A stretch of 64,000 bases of DNA from Planctomycetota bacterium (GCA_029259745.1 JAJDEO010000042.1:62001-126000); one strand, 5' to 3'; positions 46,104-56,502 are shown, counted from the stretch's first letter. Made by a program: numbers and translations. The notes: a model not told the origin generated them from the sequence alone.

Positions 46104-46727
46104 TCAGCGTCCCGTGCGGGTCGGCAGGGCGATGTGTGGGCCGCGCACCGGTGGCACGACTCCGGGCGCGCCAAGCGACTCGAAGTCGTCGGCCCCCCAG
46201 CGCACCGTGCGGCGCAACGCGACGACCTCGCCATTGGCAAGCTCGCCCTCGATGCGGATCTCGAACGCCGCCGACTCGCCGGCGACAAGCGCCAAACGGA
46301 CCGACTCCGTCTGCTCGGCCTGCGTGACCGAGCCTGCGCTGGGACCATCGAGCTGCTGCACGGCGCCGCGACACTGCGCCGTCCACACGAGCCGCGAGAA
46401 CGACTCCATCGGCTCGACCGTGAACTCGACACCGACCGCGCCAAGCTCGTCAGTCGGCTGCGACGTGACCGTCACCATGACGGGCGCCGTGGGCTTACAG
46501 GCCTCCACGTCGGAAACCAGCGCGGCCCCGAGCAGATGGTCCGTCGCGGCCTGCTGCGCGGAACTGAGCTGACTGCTGACGTCGACGTGGTCGCTGAGCA
46601 CCAGCGGCTCTGGCGCTGCGGGCACACCGCTGATCGCGGTGAGAACCCCCGCGCTGAGCAGCATCCCCACGCAAACGGTCTTGGGGTCGACCTTCCGGTT
46701 GTGGCTCGTCTCGCTGTTGCGATCCAT
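46104..46727 (-). CDS. secreted companion protein of metalloprotease 1
   Basis: The 207-residue protein has an N-terminal hydrophobic segment (about residues 16-32, VCVGMLLSAGVLTAISGVP) that is a signal peptide or anchor. It has no known domain. It aligns with the companion of the second pair: CKPTAPVMV against CKPLAPFDV, VEFTVEPMESFSRLVWT against LHLAVAPRRAMREVTWS, LVAGESAAFEIRIEG against LAAGETVADERVTLV, and NGEVVALRRTVRW against NGDAFAETLRTSRTIQW. It is a single beta-sandwich of ~150 residues by pattern. Its place directly before a protease gene suggests an inhibitor, chaperone or targeting partner. The 233 bp upstream hold nothing I recognise beyond the promoter region. Confidence 0.68.
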   Translation of the reverse strand: MDRNSETSHNRKVDPKTVCVGMLLSAGVLTAISGVPAAPEPLVLSDHVDVSSQLSSAQQAATDHLLGAALVSDVEACKPTAPVMVTVTSQPTDELGAVGVEFTVEPMESFSRLVWTAQCRGAVQQLDGPSAGSVTQAEQTESVRLALVAGESAAFEIRIEGELANGEVVALRRTVRWGADDFESLGAPGVVPPVRGPHIALPTRTGR

Positions 46728-46960
46728 GGCGCTTCTTGCCCTCAGCTGACCGCTTCCGAGTCTCGGCGCCCACGCACCGAACCACTCGCGTCGCTCGGGG
46801 CGACTCGCGGACGACACCACTGATCGGCGGAACGACACATAGACCTGAACCGCTCTCATTCCTGGTCAGGCGACGTGGCACCGCACACGTCCCAGCATGG
46901 AACGAAGCGACAGCCCCGCCGCGAAGCGAGGCCGCCGCTTGGTCGTGTGAGAGCTCGGAC

Positions 46961-49255
46961 TCAGTTCCCGAAGGTGAACTCGACGAAGCCCGTCTGGGCC
47001 GTCTGCTTGCCACCGATCGCACCGGGGTCGTTGGGCAACATCGCCTGCACCGTGAGGGGGATCCCGCAGAACGTCGGATCGTTCGGGATCACGATCGGCA
47101 GCACGAACTCACCGGCGGGATCCGTGGCGAAGGGGATCTGGATGTCCGGCGAGGGATAGAACGTCCCGCCGTCGAACGGAACCGCGATCTGCGAGAGACC
47201 GAAGAAGAGGATGCCGCTGAACGAAGGCAATGCGCCCGAGACCGTGAGCGCGAAATCACTCGACGGGACGACGGGCAGGTTGGTTGCCGTCAGCGACGGG
47301 ATTCCGAGCGAGCCGGCCTTGCCGACGCCACCGGAAGCGGCCGAGGCCGCCCCCGTGCAGACCGAGCCGCCCGCCGGATCGACGTCGATCATCACCGATT
47401 CGCTGGCCGACTCGGCGCCGAGGTCGTCGGACACGATCAACTCCACGACGAACGTCGTGCTTGCACCCACGAGCGGCGGATCGAAGAGGACCGAGCTGCC
47501 CGCACCCACGATCGCCCCGCCGTTCGTGGGCGTCCACGCGTAGCTCAGCGTCTGGCCCGCGTTGGCATCGGTGGCGGTGGCCGTGAGCGTCGACGATCCC
47601 GTGTCGAGAATCGTCGCGGGTGAGGCCACGACGGACGACACCTCGGGCACGAAGTTCTCGAAGTTGTGCTTCGCGCGGAACTCGTACGTGCCATAGCGGC
47701 GCTGGTTGCTCAGCGTGCGCAGACGCAGCGTGTAGGTGCCCGTCTCGGGAATGATGAAGTCGTCGACGAACGGGTTGCGCCCCGAGCCTGAATCGTCATC
47801 GCTGGCGAGCAGCGCGCCCGTGGGACCGTACAACTCGAGGAAGACATCCGCCTGCGTGTCGGCATCACCGACCGCGTTCTCGTAGCGCGTACGGAACAAC
47901 AGGTCCGAACCCTTCACGAGTTCGTACGAGTACCAGTCTTCATCGTCCGTCCCGGGCGCGAAGGTGCCCGGCGACGACGCGAAGAGACTCCGCGGCGAGC
48001 TCCAGTTCGAACCCGTCTGGACGGCTGTCGGCGTGGCGGTCGCGAGCGTGTCGTTGGGCTCGTCGACGTCGTTGCTGAAGTACATCCGGCGCGCTTCGAA
48101 GAGACCGAGGACCTCCGCGAAATGCGGATCGGCGACGTGCTCGGAGAACCATCCGTCCCAGGCATGGTTCATCGTGACGTTGCCGGCCGTGGCGACGGGC
48201 CCGCGGAAAACGTCCCACCAGGCGTTGGCCGGGTCGAGGCCGCCGATCGACGTGCCGAGCCCGATGCCGTCGTCATCGAAGCCCGGCGTCGTGTCGACGG
48301 AGTCGACGTCGTCGATGAGGTCGTACAGCACGACGGCGACGGCCGACTCGTCGGCGGCGCCGAAAGCATCGGTGCCGAAGGGCTGGGCGTTCTCGTGGCG
48401 CAGGCGGATCTGGACACCGCCGGTCTGCGCGCTGCCCGAGAGGTCCGTGTACACAGCTTCACGGCCGAGGTGCTCCTGGATCTTCCCGGCGAAGAACGTC
48501 GCGAAGCCCTCACCGAACGACAGGCGCGGGTCCTGGTCGCTGTCACCGATGAAGTGCGTGCCGCCGGGGCTGTCGCTTTCGCTGTACTTGTTGTGCACGA
48601 CGTGACCGATCTCGTGCAGGATCACGGGATCGTCGAAGCCGTCATCATCCGCCATGTGAGCCTGGTTGTTCGTCGCGAACGAACCCGAACCGGACGGCCA
48701 GTAGATGCGCAGCGTCTGGTTCATGTTGCCTTCGTTCAGCGTCGGTCCGGTGATGTACTCCATCACGTGGACGCCCATGTCGAGCATGTTGAACGGGTTG
48801 GCTTCGTTGCTGCCCTGCGTGATGACGCCGGCGACGGACGTGCCGACGTTGAGATCGTTCGCGGTGTCGTGCGCCGCGAAGACGGGGCTGAACGTCGAAT
48901 ACTCCGTGTTGCTCTCCGTCGTGACGCGGATGCGTTGGAAGCTGCCGTCGAGGTCCGTGTCGCAGTCGCAGCGAACCACGACGTCGAGCGAGCCGGTTCC
49001 GGTGCAGACGATCGAGAACGAACCGTCCTGTGCCGTCGAGCCCGAACCGAGCACGGCCCCGGTCGTGTCGTCGAGGACGACCACGTCGGCGCGGCGAATC
49101 GGGAGGATTGGATCGGTGCCCGTCCAACCCGTGTAGGCAAACTCCTTGTCCTGGTACAGGAAGGCGCCGTCGACGGTGAACGTCTGGGCGTCGGCCTGCG
49201 CGCCGAGCAGTGCGCCGACGAGCGTGAGTGCCGTGAGGAAGATGCGCGTCATCAT
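46961..49255 (-). CDS. secreted zinc metalloprotease, paralogue 2, with Ig-like and C-terminal domains
   Basis: The 764-residue exported protease has a signal peptide in residues 1-23 (ADA-QT). The beta domain at 30-112 matches the first paralogue (YTGWTGTDPILPIRRADVVV). HEIGH is at 214-218 with third-ligand Glu249 in SFGEGFATFF, and the 31-residue spacing is identical to paralogue 1. A PPC-type domain follows at about 440-550 (ADVFLELYGPTGALLASDDD, ETGTYTLRLRTLSN). A PKD/cadherin-like domain comes next (LSYAWTPTNGG), then a ~110-residue C-terminal beta domain (GTFYPSPDIQIPF) shared with other exoproteins in this window. Starts at the ATG of an ATGA overlap with its companion gene. Confidence 0.87.
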   Translation of the reverse strand: MMTRIFLTALTLVGALLGAQADAQTFTVDGAFLYQDKEFAYTGWTGTDPILPIRRADVVVLDDTTGAVLGSGSTAQDGSFSIVCTGTGSLDVVVRCDCDTDLDGSFQRIRVTTESNTEYSTFSPVFAAHDTANDLNVGTSVAGVITQGSNEANPFNMLDMGVHVMEYITGPTLNEGNMNQTLRIYWPSGSGSFATNNQAHMADDDGFDDPVILHEIGHVVHNKYSESDSPGGTHFIGDSDQDPRLSFGEGFATFFAGKIQEHLGREAVYTDLSGSAQTGGVQIRLRHENAQPFGTDAFGAADESAVAVVLYDLIDDVDSVDTTPGFDDDGIGLGTSIGGLDPANAWWDVFRGPVATAGNVTMNHAWDGWFSEHVADPHFAEVLGLFEARRMYFSNDVDEPNDTLATATPTAVQTGSNWSSPRSLFASSPGTFAPGTDDEDWYSYELVKGSDLLFRTRYENAVGDADTQADVFLELYGPTGALLASDDDSGSGRNPFVDDFIIPETGTYTLRLRTLSNQRRYGTYEFRAKHNFENFVPEVSSVVASPATILDTGSSTLTATATDANAGQTLSYAWTPTNGGAIVGAGSSVLFDPPLVGASTTFVVELIVSDDLGAESASESVMIDVDPAGGSVCTGAASAASGGVGKAGSLGIPSLTATNLPVVPSSDFALTVSGALPSFSGILFFGLSQIAVPFDGGTFYPSPDIQIPFATDPAGEFVLPIVIPNDPTFCGIPLTVQAMLPNDPGAIGGKQTAQTGFVEFTFGN

Positions 49256-49962
49256 CGGTCGCCCCCCGCTGCCGGGATGTGGGTCGACGGCACGACGGCG
49301 ACCGACTCGACGAGGCCTGTCGCGACGTCGACCGTGGTGCGCAACGGCACCGGTGATGCGGGTCGCGACCACTGGATCGTGCGCGAGGTCCTGAGCGTCT
49401 CGGCGAACGCGTCGCCGTTCTCGTCGGTGCCCTCGAAGACACCCGCGACGTTCAGCACGGCCGTCGTGAATCGGGACGGAGCCGGCGTCACGAGCGTGAC
49501 GCGTTCGTCGGCCACCGTCTCGCCGGCGGCCAGCGCCTCGAACGCCGAGGCGGCCAGCCCGTCCTTCTGACTCGCCTGAGCCGTCGTGAGACCAGCACGT
49601 CCGCGCACGTTGCCCTCGACGACGTGCGCCTCTCCCACGAAGTCGAGCGACCACGTGACTTCACGCATCGCCCGCCGCGGCGCCACAGCCAGGTGCAGCT
49701 CGCTCGTTCCGCCCCCCTCGCGCTCGATGGCGAAGACGACGTCAAATGGCGCCAGCGGCTTGCAGCCCAGCTCCAGGGTCGCGCCCGCGGGAGGAGCCGC
49801 CGCGACCTGCGCGGCGCGCGACGGGGCCGCGCAGCAAGGCGCCGAGGTGCTGTCGCACGACGTGGCCGCAGCCTCGTCGAGAGCACAGATCGGCACGGAG
49901 CTCGATGTGATCTGATATGCGCCTGCGGCCGACACGGCCAGCAGGAGGGCCAAGATCTTCAT
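49252..49962 (-). CDS. secreted companion protein of metalloprotease 2
   Basis: The 236-residue exported protein has a signal peptide at residues 1-15. A Cys-containing segment at 26-68 has six cysteines (CALDE, SCDST, PCCAA, LGCKP), of which only the CKP cysteine is clearly shared with the other companion. The rest is a beta-sandwich-like region paralogous to the companion at 46104-46727. There is no catalytic motif. The stop overlaps the protease start by 4 bp (ATGA), so the two are made together. An inhibitory or folding role towards the protease is the simplest guess from gene order, but nothing in the sequence proves it. Confidence 0.7.
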   Translation of the reverse strand: MKILALLLAVSAAGAYQITSSSVPICALDEAAATSCDSTSAPCCAAPSRAAQVAAAPPAGATLELGCKPLAPFDVVFAIEREGGGTSELHLAVAPRRAMREVTWSLDFVGEAHVVEGNVRGRAGLTTAQASQKDGLAASAFEALAAGETVADERVTLVTPAPSRFTTAVLNVAGVFEGTDENGDAFAETLRTSRTIQWSRPASPVPLRTTVDVATGLVESVAVVPSTHIPAAGGDR

Positions 49963-50183
49963 GATCGGATCCTGTGCCCGGCCGGATGAATCGCACCGAC
50001 GAGGCGAGGAATGCGGAGCGCGCCCTGGTTCGGGGAGGCGGCGCTGAGTGAAAGAATAGGCGCGATCGGCAGGGCGTGAGGCTCACGCAACACGGGAAAA
50101 ACCGCTCGTGGCGTCTGTGCGTCTCGGGTCGAGACGGCGAGGCACGATCGATGACGGACCTCCGGGCTGCTATCCTTCTCGCC

Positions 50184-51098
50184 ATGCGCGTTGATCTCGA
50201 AAAATATCGTGAAGCCGGCCGGATCGCGGCCGAGTGCCACGCCCTCGCTCGGGCCACCGTCCAACCCGGTGTCCGCTACGTGGATCTGCTCGACAAGATC
50301 GAGGAGCACATCCACGCCCAAGGCGCCCTGACGGCGTTTCCGGCGCAGGTGTCGGTCAACGAGGTCGCGGCCCACGACTGCTGCGCGCCTGACGATCCGC
50401 GCATCTTCGAGGCCGGCGACGTCTGCAAGGTCGACCTCGGTGTCCACGTCGATGGCTGCATCGCCGACACGGCCCGCACCATCGACCTCGGCGCCCACGG
50501 AACGCTGCTCGAGGCCTCACGCCAAGCGCTCGAAGCTGCGATCGCCGCCGTGCGCCCCGGACTGAAGCTGCGCGACCTCGCCTCGACGATCCAGTCGACG
50601 ATGAAGACGTTCGGGTTCCAGCCGATCTCGAACCTGACGGGCCACGGCATCGCGCCCTACACGATCCACTGCTCGCCGTCCGTCCCCGCCGTGCCGCACG
50701 GTGCGACGGGTGTGCTCAAGGAAGGGATGATGATCTGCATCGAACCCTTCGCAACCACGGGCAAGGGTCACGTCTTCGAGCGCGGCCGCGCCGAGGTCTT
50801 CGGAGCGCGTCGCAAGCTCAAGGCGCCGAAGGGCACCGACTCCGGCGTCGTCGACCAGATCATCGCGCGTCGCGGGCTGCCCTTCTCGCGGCGTGAGCTG
50901 GCCTACAAGCACGGCAACGAGGTCACGGAGCGCGCGCTCAAGACGCTGCTCCGTGCCGGCTCGATCCACAACTACCCGCCGCTCGTCGAAGCCGCGGGCG
51001 AGGGCGCACTCGTCGCGCAGTTCGAGCACACGATCTACGTCGGCGCCGAGGGCGCCGAGGTGATGACGCGCGATCGCGAGGTCGCCTCGGCGACCTGA
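50184..51098 (+). CDS. map: type II (archaeal-type) methionine aminopeptidase
   Basis: The 304-residue dinuclear metallopeptidase removes the initiator Met from nascent proteins. Metal ligands Asp84, Asp95, His154, Glu187 and Glu281 and the catalytic His64 sit almost at the numbering known for the Pyrococcus enzyme. The type II insert is present between His154 and Glu281 ([20 protein letters not shown]). Family-specific blocks [27 protein letters not shown] and YPPLVEA are clear. Bacterial MetAPs are usually type I (~250-270 residues without this insert), so a type II enzyme here is unusual. The ATG at 50184 matches the archaeal N-terminus; an in-frame ATG at 50151 would add 11 residues. TATCCT just upstream may be a -10 element. 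It is followed by glyQS. Confidence 0.92.
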   Translation: MRVDLEKYREAGRIAAECHALARATVQPGVRYVDLLDKIEEHIHAQGALTAFPAQVSVNEVAAHDCCAPDDPRIFEAGDVCKVDLGVHVDGCIADTARTIDLGAHGTLLEASRQALEAAIAAVRPGLKLRDLASTIQSTMKTFGFQPISNLTGHGIAPYTIHCSPSVPAVPHGATGVLKEGMMICIEPFATTGKGHVFERGRAEVFGARRKLKAPKGTDSGVVDQIIARRGLPFSRRELAYKHGNEVTERALKTLLRAGSIHNYPPLVEAAGEGALVAQFEHTIYVGAEGAEVMTRDREVASAT

Positions 51099-51276
51099 GC
51101 GCCTTCGATCCGCGCGGAAGTCCTGCGGCAGAAGGCGCGCGAGCCGCGACGAATCCACCGATTCGCCCGCGTTCTCCGACACCCGCAGCCGCACCAGCCT
51201 GCGTTTTCGCGACGAACCTCGTGAACGCTCCAGGCTACAATGCCCGGCTTCGTGTCACGTCCCGCTCGGCAGCGTC

Positions 51277-52137
51277 ATGCACTTCCAAGACATCATCCTC
51301 ACCCTCGAACGCTATTGGGGTGGGAAGGGCTGCGCGCTTCTGCAGCCGCAGGACACCGCGGTCGGCGCGGGCACGTTCCACCCCGCGACGTTCCTGCGCA
51401 CACTCGGTCCCGAGCCGTGGCGTTGCGCGTACGTCCAACCCTGCCGTCGCCCCGGCGATGCACGCTACGGCGAGAATCCCAATCGCCTCGGGCACTACTA
51501 CCAGTACCAGGTGATCCTCAAACCCTCGCCCGCGAACTCGCAGGACCTCTACCTCGGCAGCCTCGAGGCACTCGGCCTCTCGCAGCGTGACCACGACGTG
51601 CGCTTCGTGAAGGACGACTGGGAGAGCCCGACGCTCGGTGCTTGGGGCCTCGGCTGGGAGGTCTGGATGGACGGGATGGAAGTGACGCAGTTCACCTACT
51701 TCCAGCAGGTCGGCGGCATCGCCTGCATGCCCGTCGCCGTCGAGCTCACGTACGGGCTCGAACGCCTCGCGATGTACCTCCAGGACGTCGACGACGTCTA
51801 CGACCTCACCTGGGTCGATGGAGTGACGTACCGGGACGTCTTCTTCCAGAATGAAGTCGAGCAGTCGCGCTTCAACTTCGAGGCGTCCAACGCCGAGGTG
51901 CTCTTCGAGCTCTTCACGCGCTACGCGGCCGAGGTCGTGCGCCTGTGCGAGCTCGACTTGCCGCTGCCGGCCTACGACTACTGCATGGCGACGAGTCACG
52001 CGTTCAACCTGCTCGATGCCCGCGGCGCGATCTCCGTCGCCGAACGTCAGCAGTACATCCGACGGATCCGCGAGTCGGCGTGCCTGTGCGCAGAAGCGTG
52101 GGTGCGAAGTCGCGCAGCAGCCGGAGCAGCGTCATGA
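51277..52137 (+). CDS. glyQ: glycyl-tRNA synthetase alpha subunit
   Basis: The 286-residue catalytic subunit of the alpha2-beta2 glycyl-tRNA synthetase has the hallmark N-terminus [20 protein letters not shown], then [16 protein letters not shown], the [18 protein letters not shown] block, and [20 protein letters not shown] with the class II motif 3 Arg. Length is normal. It overlaps glyS by 4 bp (ATGA). In the 178-bp upstream gap, TACAAT at about 51236 is a candidate -10 box. Confidence 0.97.
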   Translation: MHFQDIILTLERYWGGKGCALLQPQDTAVGAGTFHPATFLRTLGPEPWRCAYVQPCRRPGDARYGENPNRLGHYYQYQVILKPSPANSQDLYLGSLEALGLSQRDHDVRFVKDDWESPTLGAWGLGWEVWMDGMEVTQFTYFQQVGGIACMPVAVELTYGLERLAMYLQDVDDVYDLTWVDGVTYRDVFFQNEVEQSRFNFEASNAEVLFELFTRYAAEVVRLCELDLPLPAYDYCMATSHAFNLLDARGAISVAERQQYIRRIRESACLCAEAWVRSRAAAGAAS

Positions 52138-54245
52138 GCGGCGAGCTGTTCGTCGAAGTGTTCTGTGAGGAACTTCCCGCCGATGCCGTTCGACCGGCCG
52201 TCGAAGGGCTGCGCTCCGGGCTGCTCGGTTTGCTCGATGGCCTGGCCGTCGGCAAGATCACCACCTACTGCACGCCCCGTCGACTCGCCGTGCAAATCGA
52301 CGATGTTCCGGCCGGCACGCCGAAGGAAGAGAAGCTCGTGACGGGTCCGCCCGCCGAACGCGCCTTCGACGCCGACGGCAAGCCGACGAAGGCTGCGCTC
52401 GGATTCGCGCGCGGCAAGGGCGCTGATGCCTCTGCGCTGGAAGTCGTCGACACCGACAAGGGCAAGATGGTCGGCGTGCGTGTCGTCGAGGGCGGCGAGT
52501 CGACGGCGTCGATGGTGGCCGCCGGACTCGATGGTGTCGTGCGCGGCATTCCGTTTGCACGTTCGATGGAGTGGGGCGACGGCGGCGTGAAGTTCGGCCG
52601 CCCGCTGCATCTCATCTCGGCGCTCTACGACGGTGAGACGATCGCGTGCGAGGCGGCCGGCATCACCGTCGGCAACGCGAGCGAAGGCCATCGCCTCGCG
52701 GACGACCGCGCCTTCTCGTTCAGCTCGTGCGACGAGTGGTTGACGCAACTGCGCGACCGCCACGTCGAGCCCGACGCCGATGTGCGCAAGGCGACGATCG
52801 TCGAACAGCTCGCGGCGCTTGCAAAAGAGCACGGCTTCGATCCGATCGACGATGACGAACTGCTCGAGGAAGTCACGTTCCTCGTCGAGTGGCCCATCGC
52901 GATTCGCGGCGCCTTCGACGACGACCTGCTCGTGCTCCCGCCGCGCCTGCTCGTCGAGTCGATGAAGGTCCACCAGCGCTACTTCCCCATCACGCGCGAC
53001 GGAGCGCTCACGAACGAGTTCGGCATCGTCTCGAACAATCCCTGGGGCAACGCCGAGCTGATCGCCGAGGGCAACGCGCGCGTGCTCCGTGCGCGCTTCT
53101 TCGATGCCAAGTTCTTCCTCGCCGAAGACGAGAAGATGCCGCTGTCCGCGCACGGCGAACGCCTCGGCGACATGCGTTGGATCCGAGGCCTCGGAACGGT
53201 TTCAGAGAAGCAAGGCCGCATCGCCGACATCGCTGCGTCGCTCACGTCGGACGAGTTCGCCATCGAGGCTCGCCGCGCCGGCACGCTCTGCAAGGCCGAT
53301 CTGGCCACGCAGATGGTGGGCGAGTTCCCCGAGCTGCAGGGACACGTTGGCAATCTCTACGCCGGCCATCACGGCGAATCCGAAGCCGTCGCGACGGCGA
53401 TCGAGGAGCACTATCTGCCGCGTTTCGCCGGCGATGAGATGCCGCAGACCCCGGTGGGTGTCGCACTCGCGATGGCCGACCGGCTCGACACGCTGGTGGG
53501 CTGCTTCGGGATCGGCCTCGTCCCCAAGGGCGGCGGCGATCCCCAGGGCCTGCGTCGTGCGGCCCTCGGGCTCGTGAACATCGTGATCTCGTGCGGGCTG
53601 CGCGTCGATCTGCACGCACTCTTCGGGACGGCCGTGACGATCGTGCACTCGGCGGCGTGCAAGGCCGACAAGGGCTTCGAGGCCTGGACGAAGGCGCGCG
53701 GTTCAAACAGCGCCAGCCCGACGGGACGCGAGGAACTCATCGATCAACTCGTCGAGTTCGCCTACGCGCGCTTCAAGGCTGCACAGGTCTCGGACGGCTG
53801 CTCGTCCGACATCGTCGACGCCGTCATCGCGGCCTCCGAGCCCGACCCGCTCGTGCTCCAGCGCAAGGTCGACGCCCTGCGTGAGCTCGCGCGCACCGAC
53901 GCGTTCGTGCCGATCATGATCACGTGCAAGCGCGTCCTCAACATTACGAAAGGCGCCGACGACCCGCCGCCCGACCCATCCAGCTTCACCGAGGACGTCG
54001 AGCACACGCTCAACACCGCCATCGACGCCGTGGCCGACGACGTCGCCGCTGCTTCGACACGTCTCGAGTACGGCGACGCCCTGCGTCACGCGCTCACGCT
54101 CGAGCCGCATGTCGCGAAGTTCTTCGACGACGTCATCGTCGAGGACCCCGACCCGGTGAAGAAGGCGGTACGCCGCGGCTTGTTGCGTCGCGTCTCCGCG
54201 CTCTTCCTCCACATCGCCGACCTGACACGCATCTCGACGCGCTGA
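52134..54245 (+). CDS. glyS: glycyl-tRNA synthetase beta subunit
   Basis: The 703-residue beta subunit provides tRNA binding for the tetrameric enzyme. It begins with [20 protein letters not shown], a typical N-terminus. It has the [10 protein letters not shown] and [10 protein letters not shown] blocks, an HD-like core ([18 protein letters not shown]), and a C-terminal anticodon-binding region ending in [15 protein letters not shown]. Length is normal (~700). Start overlaps glyQ. The split alpha/beta form is the common bacterial type. Confidence 0.96.
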   Translation: MSGELFVEVFCEELPADAVRPAVEGLRSGLLGLLDGLAVGKITTYCTPRRLAVQIDDVPAGTPKEEKLVTGPPAERAFDADGKPTKAALGFARGKGADASALEVVDTDKGKMVGVRVVEGGESTASMVAAGLDGVVRGIPFARSMEWGDGGVKFGRPLHLISALYDGETIACEAAGITVGNASEGHRLADDRAFSFSSCDEWLTQLRDRHVEPDADVRKATIVEQLAALAKEHGFDPIDDDELLEEVTFLVEWPIAIRGAFDDDLLVLPPRLLVESMKVHQRYFPITRDGALTNEFGIVSNNPWGNAELIAEGNARVLRARFFDAKFFLAEDEKMPLSAHGERLGDMRWIRGLGTVSEKQGRIADIAASLTSDEFAIEARRAGTLCKADLATQMVGEFPELQGHVGNLYAGHHGESEAVATAIEEHYLPRFAGDEMPQTPVGVALAMADRLDTLVGCFGIGLVPKGGGDPQGLRRAALGLVNIVISCGLRVDLHALFGTAVTIVHSAACKADKGFEAWTKARGSNSASPTGREELIDQLVEFAYARFKAAQVSDGCSSDIVDAVIAASEPDPLVLQRKVDALRELARTDAFVPIMITCKRVLNITKGADDPPPDPSSFTEDVEHTLNTAIDAVADDVAAASTRLEYGDALRHALTLEPHVAKFFDDVIVEDPDPVKKAVRRGLLRRVSALFLHIADLTRISTR

Positions 54246-54477
54246 CACGTCCACGAACCGAGCGGGCGTCCGAGCGTCCGCCGAGCGAACACTCAGCGAG
54301 CTGCGGTGAGATGAGCGCCGCGAGTGTCATTTCTTCCTGCGGCTTGTGCAGATGACATCCGCTGCGAGCCGATCGGGCGCACCGCACTCGGAATCCGCGA
54401 TTGGCCTCGTGTTTGCTCCATGTGTCGTCGAGCCGCGCCAGCGCGCGGCGCCGAACGACACCCCTGGAGACCCCACG

Positions 54478-55944
54478 ATGAAGACCTCCCTGGTCATCGC
54501 CGGCCTGGCCCTCGCGCCCGCGACCTTCGCCCAACTCTCACAAGCCGACGTGCTTCCCGTGAGCGCCACGCCGAACGCATCGGCATTCTTCGACGTCGAC
54601 GGCGACGATGACCTCGATCTCGCGGTCACGGCGGATGCACCGGCGCGCGTCGACATCTATCGCAATGACGGCAGCGGAAACTTCGGCCTGGCGCAGAACG
54701 TCACGACCGGCGCGCTCAGCGACCCGCGCGCCATCGCCGTCGCCGACTTCGACCGCGATGGTGACAGTGATCTCGCCGTCACCCTCAGCGGGACGAACTC
54801 CGTCATCCTGCTGCGCAACGCCGGCGGCGCACTGACGTCGAGCACGATCACGCCCACGGACTTCGACCCTCAGCAGATCACCACGTTCGACGCCGACGAT
54901 GACGGTGACATCGACATCGCCACGGCGAACCGCACGGGCGACAGCGTGTCCGTCCTGCTCAACGTCGGCAACGGCGTGTTCACGTCCACGACCATCGCTG
55001 CCGGGATCGACGTCACGGGCATCGGCGCCGGCGACTTCAACAGCGACCTCGTCCCTGATCTCGTCTGCGGAATCGACGACACCAACGCCCTCCAGATCCT
55101 CGAGAACGACGGCGCTGGTGGGTTCTCGCTGGGCGCCGTCCTGCCCCTCGGCGCCGACATGAACCCCGAGCAGCTCGTCGTCGGTGACCTCGACTTCGAC
55201 GGCCGTGACGACATCGTCGTGGCCGCGAGCAGTGCCAGTGTCAACGCGGCCGTCATCTATCTGCAGACGAATCCGAGCAGCTTCAACGGACCCTCGCTTC
55301 CCCTCAGTGGCGGCGCGAACCCGACGAGCGTCGCGCTGCTCGACGTCGACGTCGACAACGACCTCGACATCGTCGTCGCGAACACGGGCTCGAACACGAT
55401 CGGCGTCCTCCTCAACACCTTCGAAGGCTCGTTCCTGGACGCCACCACGCTGCCCGTCGGCATCGATCCCGTGCACGTCGCCGTGGGCGACATCGATGGC
55501 AACGGATCGACCGACGCCGCGATCACCAACGCCGCGTCGGCGTCGATCACGCTCCTGACGAACGACAACGTCGGCTCGGCCTTCGACAGCCTCGGCAGCG
55601 GCATCGTCGGTGTGGACGGTTTCCCGGCACTCGACGGCACCGGCACGTTGGTCGCGGGCACGGCGACGACGCTGTCGCTGAACGAAGCCGCCCCAGACGC
55701 GCCCGCTCTGCTCGTCCAGAGCCTCACGGACGCCTCGCAGCCTTTCAAGGGCGGCACGCTCATCCCGGCACCCGACGCCCTTCTGTTCCTGACGACCTCG
55801 AGTGCGGGTGACGCGTTTCTCAGCGGCCCCTTCCCGGCCGGACTTCCCGCGAACACGAACATCTATCTCCAGGTGATCATCCAGGACGCCGCCGCACCAT
55901 TCGGCTTCTCGATGTCGAACGGCCTCCGCGGCACGACCCCGTGA
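54478..55944 (+). CDS. secreted VCBS/FG-GAP repeat protein
   Basis: The 488-residue exported protein has a signal peptide of 18 residues (TFA-QL). Seven calcium-loop VCBS repeats of the form D-x-D-x-D/N-x-x-x-D-L/I follow: FFDVDGDDDLDLAVT, VADFDRDGDSDLAVT, TFDADDDGDIDIATA, AGDFNSDLVPDLVCG, VGDLDFDGRDDIVVA, LLDVDVDNDLDIVVA, VGDIDGNGSTDAAIT, predicting a seven-bladed propeller. The last ~110 residues are the recurrent C-terminal domain (FKGGTLIPAPDALLFL, SNGLRGTTP). GGAGA is 7 nt before the ATG. A strong hairpin follows the stop. Confidence 0.87.
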   Translation: MKTSLVIAGLALAPATFAQLSQADVLPVSATPNASAFFDVDGDDDLDLAVTADAPARVDIYRNDGSGNFGLAQNVTTGALSDPRAIAVADFDRDGDSDLAVTLSGTNSVILLRNAGGALTSSTITPTDFDPQQITTFDADDDGDIDIATANRTGDSVSVLLNVGNGVFTSTTIAAGIDVTGIGAGDFNSDLVPDLVCGIDDTNALQILENDGAGGFSLGAVLPLGADMNPEQLVVGDLDFDGRDDIVVAASSASVNAAVIYLQTNPSSFNGPSLPLSGGANPTSVALLDVDVDNDLDIVVANTGSNTIGVLLNTFEGSFLDATTLPVGIDPVHVAVGDIDGNGSTDAAITNAASASITLLTNDNVGSAFDSLGSGIVGVDGFPALDGTGTLVAGTATTLSLNEAAPDAPALLVQSLTDASQPFKGGTLIPAPDALLFLTTSSAGDAFLSGPFPAGLPANTNIYLQVIIQDAAAPFGFSMSNGLRGTTP

Positions 55945-55981
55945 AGCCTGGCACCCAGGGAACGTATTGACCCAGGCCTGA

Positions 55982-56012
55982 CGCGCCGCGCACTCACCGA
56001 GTGCGCGGCGCG
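55982..56012 (+). terminator. terminator after the VCBS gene
   Basis: A perfect 14-bp GC-rich stem (55982-55995 with 55999-56012) has a 3-nt ACC loop. It lies 37 bp after the stop and is followed by CTTCAT. Confidence 0.6.
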
Positions 56013-56502
56013 CTTCATCGGGTTCACGGTCTGCACCCTTGCGACGTGACACCGTGCAGCACGTGAGCGCTGAGCAGTTGCCTGGGTCGTCGTGGTTCAG
56101 GGTGTCATCGACACGCTCGGCTCCGGCCACGATCGCGACCCCGAGTCGACCGAGCGCCGAGACCACGGCCTGCTCGGTCAGTCGGAACTCCGCAACGCCT
56201 CGGCCGTCAGGCCGCTGGAACCAAAGCGCGACCGAGGTCCCTTCGGCCCGGCAAGCCCGTGCTCTGTCGCGCGGTGGGAAACGAGACGTGGCTCACTCGA
56301 GCGCGAGGGCGTGATCGCGGGCATCGGCGTCGGAAGCCACGCGTTCGAGGCTCGGGATCGACGAGCAGATCGAAGACCGCGTCGTGCTCGGCGACGATCA
56401 CACCATCACGCTGAAGCGCGTCGACTGGAGGCCCTGAGTTGGTGCCGAGCGCTCGAGGCCGCAGGCGGCGGAGCGCGCACCCAAGCACGCGTGCTTCGGA
56501 AA
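56013..56502. other. 490-bp stretch without a convincing gene
   Basis: No open frame here has a start, ribosome-binding site and recognisable product. From 56315 to 56437 (stop TGA at 56435) the plus strand reads a protein-like end, with GIDEQIEDRVVLGDDHTITL followed by KRVDWRP, but upstream this frame is stopped at 56312. It may be the worn 3' end of a lost gene. It lies next to tRNA-Pro, a frequent site of insertion and loss. Confidence 0.4.

Noticed and set aside
44001..46823. 940-codon open frame on the plus strand
   Set aside because: It is antisense to the metalloprotease with an intact HELGH site and to its companion. Composition is typical of a shadow frame.
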